From contig NZ_JNLE01000003.1 in assembly GCF_000702945.1 (NCBI RefSeq), forward strand, positions 3,085,501-3,149,500: DNA of 64,000 nt. The letters are read 5' to 3'. Below the pieces are notes generated by a model. That model did not search any database. It saw only the letters and a program-made list of their open reading frames with translations, and was not told the DNA's origin. The position numbers were made by a program, and so were the translations under genes. How positions within the stretch are numbered: the stretch's first letter is position 1; each line of letters begins with the position of its first letter. The DNA is from Clostridium sp. KNHs205. Lineage in GTDB: Bacteria > Bacillota > Clostridia > Lachnospirales > Lachnospiraceae. Positions 1 through 8,891 of this stretch are shown here, piece after piece.

Positions 1-65
1 ATGGATGCCAATATAAAATAAAGATATATAAACATAAATGAAATCTTTAAATATAGCATAATATA

Positions 66-154
66 TAAGTTGAATTATAGTTTTATCTTTTTCCGGTCTG
101 ATGGTATATAAAAGTGATGATACCGGAGTAAGAAAAGATACCATAATTCAACTT
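66..154. repeat. 89-nt nested inverted repeat in the leading intergenic region
   Basis: The outer arms TAAGTTGAATTAT (66-78) and ATAATTCAACTTA (about 143-155) are perfect complements. A second inner pair, ATCTTTTTCCGGT (about 85-97) with ACCGG...AAAAGAT (122-139), nests inside them around a loop near 98-121. The result is one long imperfect hairpin. No other copy was seen in the window and no gene is visible in 1-444. It could be a decayed mobile-element palindrome, a structured RNA, or the terminator region of a gene to the left of the window. Confidence 0.5.
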
Positions 155-444
155 ATTTAAGTTGTGAATATATAGTAATTATGATAATATTATATAGTAT
201 TGAATACTATAAGTCAACGAAATAAGACAAAAAAGTCTGACTATTAAGAACATATGGTATAATATTAAAAAACCTATGTACGTCTCTAAAAATTAAATAA
301 ATTTGTTAAGAAATATTTAATAATGTTACCTTTCATAAAAGTTGTCAAATGTGCTTTGAAATGGTAAAATAATAAAAACTTATAATTTAATCACAAACAA
401 AGGAATAGGTTGCTTCCTATTAGCAAGCTACAGGTGTAAATAAA

Positions 445-1065
445 ATGATAACAGATCCTTATAAATCCTTAGGAGTATCTCCAAATGCATCCAATGATGA
501 AGTAAAAAGAGCTTACAGAGAATTAAGCAGAAAATACCACCCGGATTCTAATGTGGACAATCCATTGTCAGATCTTGCCGCAGAGAAATTCAAGGAAGTG
601 CAGGCTGCTTATGATCAGATCATGAAGGAAAGAGAAGGTGGTTCCAGTAGCAGCAGTTCCGGCTACGGAAGACCAGAAGGAACCTCCGGTGATTCAGCAG
701 AACTTAATACTGTATACAATTATCTGAACGGAAGACGTTACAGAGAGGCACTTAATACCTTAAGCAACATCTATCCAAGAACTGCAAGATGGTATTATTA
801 CAGTGCAATTGCCAATGCCCAGACGGGTAATAATTATGTGGCTTTAAATCATGCAAGAGAAGCTGTTAACATGGAACCGAATAATGTTGAATACAGAAAC
901 CTGCTGAATCAGATGGACTGGCAGGGCAGACGTTATGACAATACCAGGCAGCAGACCTACGGCGGTTATGGAAGCGGCTGTGGAAGCGGTAATTTTTGCT
1001 GTGATTTATGTATTGCGGATTCCTTATGTGAATGTATGGGAGGGGATTTGTGCGGATGTTTCTAA
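445..1065 (+). CDS. J-domain (DnaJ-like) protein with TPR-like region and Cys-rich tail
   Basis: Likely an Hsp70 (DnaK) co-chaperone: the J-domain covers roughly residues 3-65 and has the diagnostic HPD tripeptide at 32-34. A Ser/Gly-rich linker (about 66-85) follows, then a helical TPR-like stretch (about 86-155) and a Gly-rich tail with eight cysteines in the last 30 residues. It lacks the G/F, zinc-finger and C-terminal substrate domains of true DnaJ, and at 206 residues is much shorter. The start is supported by AGGTG about 8 nt upstream. The next gene overlaps its 3' end, so the two are probably translationally coupled. The Cys cluster could bind metal or form disulfides; its function is unknown. 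Confidence 0.85.
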   Translation: MITDPYKSLGVSPNASNDEVKRAYRELSRKYHPDSNVDNPLSDLAAEKFKEVQAAYDQIMKEREGGSSSSSSGYGRPEGTSGDSAELNTVYNYLNGRRYREALNTLSNIYPRTARWYYYSAIANAQTGNNYVALNHAREAVNMEPNNVEYRNLLNQMDWQGRRYDNTRQQTYGGYGSGCGSGNFCCDLCIADSLCECMGGDLCGCF

Positions 1066-1589
1066 GCACGAGGAAATTGACTTTTCTCGGACTGCTGCTG
1101 GCAGTTACCGTATTGCTGATAGTATTAAGCGGTATTTTGGAATTTAATACCCTTTTTCTTCTGGCGGTAGCCTCTTTTGGTGTTGGTATAGCCGTAAGAG
1201 AAGCCGGTGTACCAATGGGGGTTGGGTATTTAATCGGTAGTATAGCACTTGGTTTTTTTCTGGCTCCCAATAAATTATATTGCATAACCTATGGAGCTAT
1301 GGCAATTTACCTGCTTGTGGTAGAGTGTATCTATGATAAGCTTCTTGTGGTTAATAGTGCGGCAGTACGGGGAAAACTACTGTGGGTTCTAAAGTATCTA
1401 ATATTTAACCTGCTCTTTATACCAATGCTGTTATTGTTTCCAGGTCTTATCTATGCAGGTAAAATAGACACCAGGTTAATGCTTCTGATGTTTGCAGGAG
1501 GACAGGTACTGCTGTTTTTATATGATAAAGGATACAGATATTTTCAGGGAGTTATCTGGGAAAGAGTGAGAACAAAGCTGAAGCTGTAA
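1056..1589 (+). CDS. Multi-pass membrane protein of unknown function
   Basis: The 177-residue product is dominated by hydrophobic helices: segments near the N-terminus ([19 protein letters not shown]), two more around [10 protein letters not shown] and [12 protein letters not shown], and further ones at the centre and C-terminus, so about five or six membrane spans. The ATG at 1056 is preferred over one at 1032 because GGGAGGGG (1038-1045) lies 10 nt upstream of it. The gene overlaps the end of the J-domain gene by 10 nt, which indicates coupled translation and a shared role. I do not recognise the family. A hairpin terminator follows at 1623. Confidence 0.75.
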   Translation: MFLSTRKLTFLGLLLAVTVLLIVLSGILEFNTLFLLAVASFGVGIAVREAGVPMGVGYLIGSIALGFFLAPNKLYCITYGAMAIYLLVVECIYDKLLVVNSAAVRGKLLWVLKYLIFNLLFIPMLLLFPGLIYAGKIDTRLMLLMFAGGQVLLFLYDKGYRYFQGVIWERVRTKLKL

Positions 1590-1622
1590 ACTGTATATAT
1601 GAGGTACTTGAGCGACTGTTTG

Positions 1623-1655
1623 AAAAGGCAGCTCTGCTAAGGTGCCTCTTTTCTA
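1623..1655 (+). terminator. Rho-independent terminator after the J-domain operon
   Basis: AAAAGGCA at 1623-1630 pairs with TGCCTCTTTT at 1643-1652, with a small bulge, and the U-rich tract runs on. It lies 33 nt after the stop of the membrane protein gene. Confidence 0.7.
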
Positions 1656-1759
1656 TTTTATCTAAAACTGTACTCTCATTAAGCAAAAAGTACCATTATT
1701 TAAATGGGGAAATTATATAGTTGAAAATTTATATAGTATTCAAGAAAATTAATCAAGCA

Positions 1760-1835
1760 CATAAGAAACATTTCACACACGTTTTTATCCCTGATATTCG
1801 AGGTTTAGGCGTGGTGAGAAAGGCATGGTATTAAT
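1760..1835 (+). promoter_or_regulatory. Leader region ending in an AGAAAGGCATGG block before nhaP
   Basis: The 75 nt before the antiporter start contain ATAAGAA, ATTTC and ACACG blocks, then AGAAAGGCATGG and a short AT run just before the ATG. The same order of blocks precedes the histidine phosphatase gene (48371-48442), and a weaker version lies at 11202-11256. It may be a shared leader RNA element. The stem visible at the other two sites is not clear here. Confidence 0.3.
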
Positions 1836-3905
1836 ATGGAACTATTCTATGGTGTGCTCCTGATGCTTGGAGCAATACTGCTGTCAAATATATTGAATCG
1901 AGTTCTTCCTTCTTTTTCTGTTCCGGTTATTCAAATCATACTAGGCATAATAATATCTCTATTTCCTTCAGTGTATCATTTTACTCTTGATCCCGAGCTG
2001 TTTTTAATACTGTTTCTGGCACCGTTATTGTTCCATGACGGTATGCATGCAGATAAGAAATCCCTTTGGGAGTTAAGAAAACCTATTATTATGCTGGGCT
2101 TAGGTCTTGTATTTTTTACAGTGCTGGCAGCCGGATATCTGATTCATTTTATGATTCCGTCTATTCCGCTGCCGGCAGCCTTTGCACTGGCAGCAGCTTT
2201 GGCTCCAACAGATGCAGTAGCTGTCGGTTCTCTTGGCAAGAGAATAAAGATACCGGATTCCATAATGAATCTACTGGAAGGGGAGGCACTTATTAATGAT
2301 GCTTCTGGTATCGTTAGCTTTCAGTTTGCTGTAGCTGCAATGGTAACCGGTTCTTTCTCACTGCTTCATGCGGGTGCTGAGTTCTTGTATGTAGCACTGG
2401 GGGGAGTGCTTATAGGCGCGGTTCTTACTGGTTTTAAATACCTTATTGTGAAATGGGTTCGTTTATTGGGTATGGAGAATGTTACCTTCCATCTTCTGAT
2501 TGGAATACTTACCCCTTTTCTGATCTTTATGGTTGCTGAGGAACTTCATGTAAGCGGAATCCTTGCAGTTGTAATTTCCGGTGTCATCCATTCTATAGAA
2601 AGCAGAAAATTAAATCCTGAACTGGCAACCCTTAAGATTGCTTCCAAAAGTGTATGGTCCACGCTGACCTTTATATTAAACGGACTTGTTTTTGTTATAT
2701 TAGGAATGCAATTTCCCGAAATCATTAATACCATCTGGTATGATATCTCCTTTGATAATTTGAAGATTATCGGTTATATTCTGGTTATAACTTTAGCGAT
2801 GATGCTTATTCGTTTCTTATGGTCTTACTTTATCGTAAGTGAAGGTCAGGTGGAAGAGGGGAGAGGTGAGAAGAAATTTGGAAGAATAAAAGAGAGCCTG
2901 GTAATCAGTATGTCAGGTGTCAGAGGCAGTGTAACTCTGGCAACTACCCTTTCCTTACCCTTTTTCCTTAACGATGAAAGTAATTTCCCTCAAAGAGATC
3001 TTATTATCTTCCTGGCAGCGGGAGTTATCCTTCTTTCACTGCTGATAGCAAATTTCCTCCTGCCGCTTTTCTTCAAAGAAGAAGAAAGCATTGAAGCCGA
3101 TGAGGAGGAGAGGGAGGCATGTCTTGAGATTATTGAAAGTGTTATTAAGCAGCTTAATAATCTGGTGGATGAAAACAACCGCTTTGAAATGAGTAAAGTA
3201 ACAAGGAATTATATTCTGAGGGCAGAAGAGTTAAGAAACAGAAATTATTCAAGAAACGCGCTGTTTGAAGAAGAGATGCAGTTAAGAGAACAGGTGCTTA
3301 ACTGGGAAACAGAGAATACCAATAAGCTACGTCAGAACAAAGTAATAGAAGACAAGACTGCAATTCAATATCTTCAGCTCTTAGGTGAGATAAAAAAGAG
3401 AAATACCACAAAGAGAAGAGGCTTTAAGGTAGCATTTCTAAGGCAGTTTATACGTAATTTCAAACGAATGAAAGCCCTGAGTCAGAAAAGGGAAATAATT
3501 TATGAGAACCGTCTGCAGATTGCTAAGCTTCGTAAGCTTAACAGTCAATATGTATTGGCAAAGCTATATGAGAAGAAAAAGCAGGAGAAAACCCTGAGCA
3601 TCAACAAACTCATTGCAGAGTATGAACGTCTGGAAGCTATGATGTTAGAACGAAAAGTATCTTCTAAGGACAAGCTGGAGGTAAAAGGAGAAATAAATAA
3701 TATCAAAGAACTGCCGGCCTCCGAGGATCAGCATGCTGTTTCGGAGGCGGGGGATATGACAGATCTGGTGTCCTTAGGCTTTCAAATGGAAAGGGATGGT
3801 ATCCAGGCAATGTTTGAAGCAGGAAGGATATCCAGAGATACAGTAAGAAAACTGCGAAATAATATAGCATTAATGGAATTACAGATTAAAAATCAGGACT
3901 TTTAA
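1836..3905 (+). CDS. Na+/H+ antiporter, CPA1 (NhaP/NHE) family, with long cytosolic tail
   Basis: Exchanges cytosolic Na+ (or K+) for protons across the cell membrane. The first ~410 residues form about 12 hydrophobic segments. The family's ion-binding core is visible as ALAPTDAVAVGSL (TM4-5 region) and EGEALINDASGIVSF, whose acidic residues carry the ions. From about residue 415 to 689 the protein is charged, helical and coiled-coil-like (EADEEEREACLEIIESVIKQ onward), a typical regulatory tail. The ATG at 1836 follows GAGAAAGG with a rather long spacing of 13. The gene converges with ktrA; the two stops are 3 nt apart, which places Na+/K+ homeostasis genes together. Confidence 0.9.
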   Translation: MELFYGVLLMLGAILLSNILNRVLPSFSVPVIQIILGIIISLFPSVYHFTLDPELFLILFLAPLLFHDGMHADKKSLWELRKPIIMLGLGLVFFTVLAAGYLIHFMIPSIPLPAAFALAAALAPTDAVAVGSLGKRIKIPDSIMNLLEGEALINDASGIVSFQFAVAAMVTGSFSLLHAGAEFLYVALGGVLIGAVLTGFKYLIVKWVRLLGMENVTFHLLIGILTPFLIFMVAEELHVSGILAVVISGVIHSIESRKLNPELATLKIASKSVWSTLTFILNGLVFVILGMQFPEIINTIWYDISFDNLKIIGYILVITLAMMLIRFLWSYFIVSEGQVEEGRGEKKFGRIKESLVISMSGVRGSVTLATTLSLPFFLNDESNFPQRDLIIFLAAGVILLSLLIANFLLPLFFKEEESIEADEEEREACLEIIESVIKQLNNLVDENNRFEMSKVTRNYILRAEELRNRNYSRNALFEEEMQLREQVLNWETENTNKLRQNKVIEDKTAIQYLQLLGEIKKRNTTKRRGFKVAFLRQFIRNFKRMKALSQKREIIYENRLQIAKLRKLNSQYVLAKLYEKKKQEKTLSINKLIAEYERLEAMMLERKVSSKDKLEVKGEINNIKELPASEDQHAVSEAGDMTDLVSLGFQMERDGIQAMFEAGRISRDTVRKLRNNIALMELQIKNQDF

Positions 3906-3908
3906 AGC

Positions 3909-4553
3909 TTATCTGGATTTTAAAACGATAAGATCGTCCTTTGGCAGCAGGACGGTCTTCGCATCCAGAACTGCCATAACTTCGTTTTCCCTGATAATAG
4001 CAATAACATTAATGGATTCCGTCTGCCTGAGCCTCAGCTTATCAAGACTTTTCCCTTCCCATTCAGGGAGTGGTTTCATTTCTATAATATCATATTTGTC
4101 TGAACGGTGTATGGAATCCATTAAATCATTGGTAATCAGGCTATAAGCAACTCTTTCACCCATCTCTTTTTCAGGCAGGATAACCCTGTCTACACCAATT
4201 GATTCGAAAATCTGCTTTTGTCTGATTCCATTAGCTTTCACTATTATATAGTTTACTTTTAGCTCTTTTAGAATAGTTGCGGTAACCGCGGCAGATTCAA
4301 AATCTCTGCCGAAAGCAATAATTACAACATCAAAATTGCTGATACCTATTTTTTCTAAAACCGCTTTATCAGAAGCATCAGCCTGTATGATATGGGTTGC
4401 TATATGCAGATTTTCCTGTACGATCTGTTCATCTATATCACAGCATAGTACGTGATAGCCGTTGTCGGTAAGAGCTTGAGTTAGCCCTTTACCAAATTTG
4501 CTTAAGCCTAAAACAGCAAATTGCGTATTATGGCTAATTCTGAATTTTTTCAT
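3909..4553 (-). CDS. ktrA: Ktr/Trk potassium uptake regulatory subunit (RCK protein), KtrA-like
   Basis: Cytosolic nucleotide-gated subunit controlling the KtrB K+ channel-like transporter. The N-terminal Rossmann fold (RCK_N, about 10-125) starts with FAVLGLSKFGKGL, a variant GxGxFG nucleotide-binding loop, and the acidic CCDID after the second strand. RCK_C (TrkA_C) covers about 135-214. The length of 214 is normal for the family. The start has AAAGAGG just upstream on the minus strand. It lies 92 nt downstream of ktrB in the same direction, as in other ktrBA operons. Regulation by ATP/ADP and by c-di-AMP at RCK_C is known for the family, not shown here. Confidence 0.92.
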   Translation of the reverse strand: MKKFRISHNTQFAVLGLSKFGKGLTQALTDNGYHVLCCDIDEQIVQENLHIATHIIQADASDKAVLEKIGISNFDVVIIAFGRDFESAAVTATILKELKVNYIIVKANGIRQKQIFESIGVDRVILPEKEMGERVAYSLITNDLMDSIHRSDKYDIIEMKPLPEWEGKSLDKLRLRQTESINVIAIIRENEVMAVLDAKTVLLPKDDLIVLKSR

Positions 4554-4645
4554 AATAACCTCTTTCTTAAATATCCATTCATAATGAGATATTCGTTAAT
4601 CCGTCGTTAAAAAAACATTTTAATACATACCAATGTAAATCGCAG

Positions 4646-6046
4646 CTACCCGATCATAATGTCTTCAGATGGATAGTTTATTCGTCCGTTTATCTCACTA
4701 TTTCGGTTGGCTATGGATAATAACAGAGCAATAGGACCAAGTCTTCCTATGAACATAAATACAATCAGTATTACCTTTCCCGGAGCCGAGAGATATGGAG
4801 TTATTCCCGTTGTTAAACCAACAGTACCAAGCGCGGAGGCTACTTCAAATAATAAATCCATGGGTGTATGGTTAAAATCTGAATATCTTTCTGTGAATGA
4901 TAACATGACAGTACCGCTTAGCCAAAGAATTGACATGATTACGACTACAGCTATTGCTTTTTGCAATGTAACAACTGGTATTGTACGGTGAAACAATGTA
5001 ATGTTTTTGCAGCCTGTTATGGTGCTTATGACACTACATATAATAATAGCCACAGTTACCGTCTTTATACCGCCTGCTGTTCCGCCTGGTGATCCTCCGA
5101 TTAACATAAGTATACAGGAAATCATCTTTGAGGTGTCATTTAATTCATTCTGAGGAATAGAAGCGTAACCTGCAGTCCTTAAAGTAACAGATTGAAAGAA
5201 ACTTGCCAGTATTCGCTTACCCTGGCTTAAATTACCCAACGTTCCCGGATTTGAATATTCAGAGCAATAGATTAGTAAAGCTCCGGCAATAATCAAAGTA
5301 ACAGTGCTGATTAAAACCAGTTTTGTATGGAGGGAAAGATATAGCTTTTTTCTGTTATTGCGTGAAAGTACAGATTGAACTTTTAAGTGAATATCCCTCC
5401 AGACAGAAAAACCAATTCCACCCAATATAACCAAGAACATTATGATAAGGTTTAAAAGTATACTGTCCACATAAGGTATCAAACTTAACTCTCCGATAAT
5501 GTCAAATCCGGCATTACAGAAGGCAGAGACAGAATGAAAAATACCAAATGCCAATGCCTGATACCACGCCATTTTCTGCTGCAAGAAAAATATAAATAGA
5601 AAAACAGCTCCAATTCCTTCTACTATTAATGTACCCCGGATAACAAGATTGACAAGTTTCACCATACCGCTAAGAGTCTGAATATTAAAAGCTGATTGTA
5701 CTGCCAATCTATCTTTTAGAGTGACTTTTTTACCTATATGAATAAGGAAAAAAGTGAAAATGGTAATTAAACTAAGCCCGCCTAACTGTATGAGGCACAG
5801 TATAACTATTTTACCAAAAATACTCCAGGTAGCTGAGGTGGTAAGAGTTACCAATCCGGTTACGCAAACAGCTGAAGTGGTTGTAAAGAGAGCATCCAGA
5901 TAAGATACCTCTACACCGTTTTTTCTGGAAATCGGTAGATATAATAATATTGATCCGATCAACAGTAACAGTACAAAGCTGATAACAATAGTTTGTGATG
6001 GTGATAATTTGTGGTTAAACCGTAGTACAAGTGTTTTAATTTTCAT
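4646..6046 (-). CDS. ktrB: Ktr/Trk potassium uptake membrane subunit, KtrB-like
   Basis: Integral K+ translocating subunit (466 aa). The four pseudo-repeated pore loops are visible: TTSAVCVTGL, FHSVSAFCNAGFD, SVTLRTAGY and VASALGTVGLTTG, each with the family's selectivity-filter glycine. The repeated M1-P-M2 hydrophobic layout matches. The ATG at 6046 is chosen because AGGAAGAG precedes it on the minus strand; an in-frame ATG at 6064 has no Shine-Dalgarno. First gene of the ktrBA operon. No c-di-AMP riboswitch of the expected size fits in the 141 nt before it. Confidence 0.93.
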   Translation of the reverse strand: MKIKTLVLRFNHKLSPSQTIVISFVLLLLIGSILLYLPISRKNGVEVSYLDALFTTTSAVCVTGLVTLTTSATWSIFGKIVILCLIQLGGLSLITIFTFFLIHIGKKVTLKDRLAVQSAFNIQTLSGMVKLVNLVIRGTLIVEGIGAVFLFIFFLQQKMAWYQALAFGIFHSVSAFCNAGFDIIGELSLIPYVDSILLNLIIMFLVILGGIGFSVWRDIHLKVQSVLSRNNRKKLYLSLHTKLVLISTVTLIIAGALLIYCSEYSNPGTLGNLSQGKRILASFFQSVTLRTAGYASIPQNELNDTSKMISCILMLIGGSPGGTAGGIKTVTVAIIICSVISTITGCKNITLFHRTIPVVTLQKAIAVVVIMSILWLSGTVMLSFTERYSDFNHTPMDLLFEVASALGTVGLTTGITPYLSAPGKVILIVFMFIGRLGPIALLLSIANRNSEINGRINYPSEDIMIG

Positions 6047-6187
6047 TAAGTCTCTTCCTATCATTTATCAATTGTCCAATGTTAGATATTATATGTTGTG
6101 TGCATATATTTGTCAAATCCATAATATCCTTTTTCTATTACATTATTATTAAAATGAAATTAAAAAATATTAAGATGAGACAAAAAA

Positions 6188-7336
6188 TTAATGTTTCATA
6201 AAACGATTCATAAGGGAGGTCATGGGTTTATAAGGGAAGCTCTCCAGAGAAGCAGTAACGGCCTTTAATTCCTTACGTATGGCAATGCTTTGAGGACAGT
6301 GTTTTTCACATAATCCGCAGCCCACACATCTGGAGGAATTATGTCCGGCTGTTCGTATAATATAATTGAAGCGGGCAGAGATTTTCCTGGTTACTGCAGT
6401 TTCGTTATAGCAGGTAAAGCACATAGGGATATCAACCCCATGGGGACATGGAATACAATAAGCACAACCGGTACAGGGAACCAGAAAAGAGCGGTTCAAG
6501 ACATCCTTTACTCTTTTGTACAATTCTTTTTCCCTGTCAGTAATGATATCAGCTTGAGCCTGGCTGGCGGAAGCAACATTGGCCTGAAGCATTTCCTGAG
6601 AGTTCATACCGGAGAGCACCGTTAAAATCTGGGGATGATTCCATAACCAGCGGAAGGACCATTCAGCCGGTGAATGCTTCACTTCGGATTCGTCAAATAC
6701 CTGTAAAGCCTCCTTGGGAAGATTGACCAGCTTGCCGCCTCTTAAAGGCTCCATGACCATAACAGGAAGTCCCTTTTCCGCTGCGTAGAGCAGTCCGTTC
6801 TTGCTTGCCTGGTTATATTCATCATAATAATTATACTGAAGCATACAGAATTCCCAGGGATATGCATCGACGATTTTAACAAATTCCTCCTGTCCGCCAT
6901 GATAGGAAAAACCGATATTTCGAATCTGTCCTTTTGCTTTCTTCTCCTCTATCCATTCTTCAATTCCCAGGCTTATCATTCTCTGCCATACATCCAGATT
7001 GGGAAGCATATGTATAAGGTAATAGTCAATGTAATCTGTTTTCAGCCTTTCCAGCTGGGTATGAAATATTTTGTCAAAATCCTCTTTTTTCTTTACAAGA
7101 TAAGGCGGGAGTTTGGTTGCAATTTTTACTTTTTCACGGTAGCCCTTTGATAAGATCCGGCCCAAGGTGGCTTCACTGCCGGGGTATATGTATGCGGTAT
7201 CAAAGTAATTCACACCCATTTCAATTGCTTTTATTATCTGTTGTTCTGTTTCCTTTTCATCTCGTTTAAAACGCATACAGCCAAATGCCAGGACGGATAT
7301 TTCATCTCCGTTTTTCGGATTAACACGGTATTCCAT
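6188..7336 (-). CDS. Aldo/keto reductase with C-terminal 4Fe-4S ferredoxin domain
   Basis: NAD(P)H-linked aldo/keto reductase barrel followed by an iron-sulfur module. The catalytic tetrad is visible as D46, Y51 (FDTAYIYPG), K75 (IATKLP) and H108 (YYLIHML). The C-terminal ~90 residues hold two cysteine groups, CTGCAYCIPCPHGVDIPMC and CVGCGLCEKHCP, the second being a classic 4Fe-4S motif. This AKR-ferredoxin fusion is common in anaerobes; physiological substrates are generally unknown. The ATG at 7336 has AAAGAGGT upstream, while the in-frame ATG at 7372 has nothing comparable, giving 382 residues. It is transcribed toward ktrB, 141 nt away, and may be separate from it. Confidence 0.9.
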   Translation of the reverse strand: MEYRVNPKNGDEISVLAFGCMRFKRDEKETEQQIIKAIEMGVNYFDTAYIYPGSEATLGRILSKGYREKVKIATKLPPYLVKKKEDFDKIFHTQLERLKTDYIDYYLIHMLPNLDVWQRMISLGIEEWIEEKKAKGQIRNIGFSYHGGQEEFVKIVDAYPWEFCMLQYNYYDEYNQASKNGLLYAAEKGLPVMVMEPLRGGKLVNLPKEALQVFDESEVKHSPAEWSFRWLWNHPQILTVLSGMNSQEMLQANVASASQAQADIITDREKELYKRVKDVLNRSFLVPCTGCAYCIPCPHGVDIPMCFTCYNETAVTRKISARFNYIIRTAGHNSSRCVGCGLCEKHCPQSIAIRKELKAVTASLESFPYKPMTSLMNRFMKH

Positions 7337-7507
7337 GATTACCTCTTTTCCTTGATATCCTTGGATATTCAATGTTTAATTAAAACCAGCTACCCTTTAC
7401 TCCCAGTAAAGAAAGAACGAAAGCTAAATATATACAGTTATAACTGTATTATAGGTTAATGATAGCTATAGTCAAGAGTAATTTTAAACACATTATTCAG
7501 AAGAAGG

Positions 7508-7536
7508 ATTGACATTAACCTTACGGAGGATTAAAT
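7508..7536 (+). promoter_or_regulatory. Candidate promoter with an imperfect dyad in the spacer, for the Nramp gene
   Basis: TTGACA (7508-7513) and TAAATT (7531-7536) are separated by 17 nt. An imperfect dyad TTAACCTTACGGAGGATTAA (7514-7533) fills the spacer and the start of the -10. A metal repressor of the MntR/DtxR type would be a natural ligand for an operator placed here, but that is inference. Confidence 0.4.
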
Positions 7537-7580
7537 TAGTCATAGATTCCCGTGACATATAGAAAAGAGGCGTAAGAAAC

Positions 7581-8837
7581 ATGAAAATCAAGAATTTATT
7601 GAATACAAAGGGGCATAAGCCTTCCTTTGGATTAAAGGAATTGCTGGGATATATCGGCCCGGGACTATTGGTTACCGTAGGGTTTATCGATCCGGGAAAC
7701 TGGGCTTCCAATATAGCAGCAGGTTCTGATTATGGATACAAGTTATTATGGATGGTTACCTTATCTACCATAATGCTGATTCTTCTGCAGCATAATGTTG
7801 CTCACCTTGGTATTGTTACCGGCGACTGTCTGTCGGAAGCTGCCAACAGGCATTTAAAGCCCTGGTTGTCAAAAACAGTACTTTCCACTGCTTTGGTGGC
7901 TGCTATCTCTACGGCCATGGCAGAAATCTTAGGTGGTGCAATTGCACTCAATCTGTTATTTCGTGTTCCGGTTAAAGCAGGAGCGGTAATCATATTAGCA
8001 GTAATTCTTCTGCTGTTATATTCCAACTCCTATAAAAAGCTTGAAAAAGTTATAGTAGGTTTTGTATCCATTATCGGTATATCCTTTCTATATGAATTAA
8101 ATGTGGTACATATCAGCTGGGGAGAAGCTGTCAGGGGATGGACAGTCATACAGTTTCCCCATGGCTCCATGCCTGTTATTATGGCTGTATTAGGTGCAGT
8201 TGTCATGCCCCATAATCTATTTCTTCATTCGGAAATCATACAGAGCAGGCAGTGGAACTTAGAGGAAGATGCAGTAATAAAAAGACAGCTGCGTTATGAA
8301 TTTCTGGATACTTTATTCTCCATGATAATCGGGTGGGCAATTAACAGCGCAATGATTATACTTGCAGCTACTACTTTCTTTTCCCAGAGAATCAAGGTAG
8401 ATGAGCTTGGTCAGGCACAGCAGATGCTGGTGCCTCTGGTTGGAAGCTTTGCAGCCGTGCTATTTGGTGTGGCCTTATTGTTTGCGGGGATATCTTCTAC
8501 TATGACAGCCGGAATGGCAGGGGGAACCATATTTGCGGGGATGTTCGGTGAACCGTATGATATCAGGGACAGACACACTAAAATTGGAGTTGCAGGCATA
8601 CTGGCACTTGCGGCCGTAGTTATATTTCTGATACAGGACCCTTTTAAAGGATTGGTGTACAGTCAGATGCTGTTAAGTGTTCAGCTGCCGATTACTGTAA
8701 TTACACAGGTTTACCTGACTTCCTCAAAGAAGGTAATGGGGAAATACAAGAATAGTCTTTTGAATAATATTGTATTGTGGTCAATTGCTTTTGTACTGAC
8801 GGTTTTGAATGTAATGCTGCTGGTAAGTTATTTGTAA
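7581..8837 (+). CDS. mntH: Nramp-family divalent metal (Mn2+/Fe2+) transporter
   Basis: Proton-coupled uptake of Mn2+/Fe2+ across the membrane. The TM1 metal-binding motif is intact in GFIDPGNWASN (DPGN), and the TM6 motif appears as VVMPHNLFLHS (MPH). The 418-residue length and 11 or so hydrophobic helices fit bacterial MntH. AAAAGAGG lies 10 nt before the ATG. It is transcribed alone; a 223-bp palindrome follows 54 nt after the stop. The gene symbol reflects the family; Mn versus Fe preference cannot be read from the sequence. Confidence 0.92.
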   Translation: MKIKNLLNTKGHKPSFGLKELLGYIGPGLLVTVGFIDPGNWASNIAAGSDYGYKLLWMVTLSTIMLILLQHNVAHLGIVTGDCLSEAANRHLKPWLSKTVLSTALVAAISTAMAEILGGAIALNLLFRVPVKAGAVIILAVILLLLYSNSYKKLEKVIVGFVSIIGISFLYELNVVHISWGEAVRGWTVIQFPHGSMPVIMAVLGAVVMPHNLFLHSEIIQSRQWNLEEDAVIKRQLRYEFLDTLFSMIIGWAINSAMIILAATTFFSQRIKVDELGQAQQMLVPLVGSFAAVLFGVALLFAGISSTMTAGMAGGTIFAGMFGEPYDIRDRHTKIGVAGILALAAVVIFLIQDPFKGLVYSQMLLSVQLPITVITQVYLTSSKKVMGKYKNSLLNNIVLWSIAFVLTVLNVMLLVSYL

Positions 8838-8891
8838 AAGGGAAGTTAATGGGAGTATTTTAGGAGTGATATAATAGGGAGGTTATTTAAA

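Noticed and set aside
1032..1055. Upstream ATG for the membrane protein after the J-domain gene
   Set aside because: It has no ribosome binding site, while the ATG at 1056 follows GGGAGGGG at good spacing.
4707..4991. 94-codon plus-strand frame inside ktrB
   Set aside because: It is antisense to a well-conserved pore-protein region and has no ribosome binding site; a shadow frame.
6047..6187. c-di-AMP (ydaO) riboswitch before ktrB
   Set aside because: The gap is 141 nt and lacks recognisable ydaO elements.
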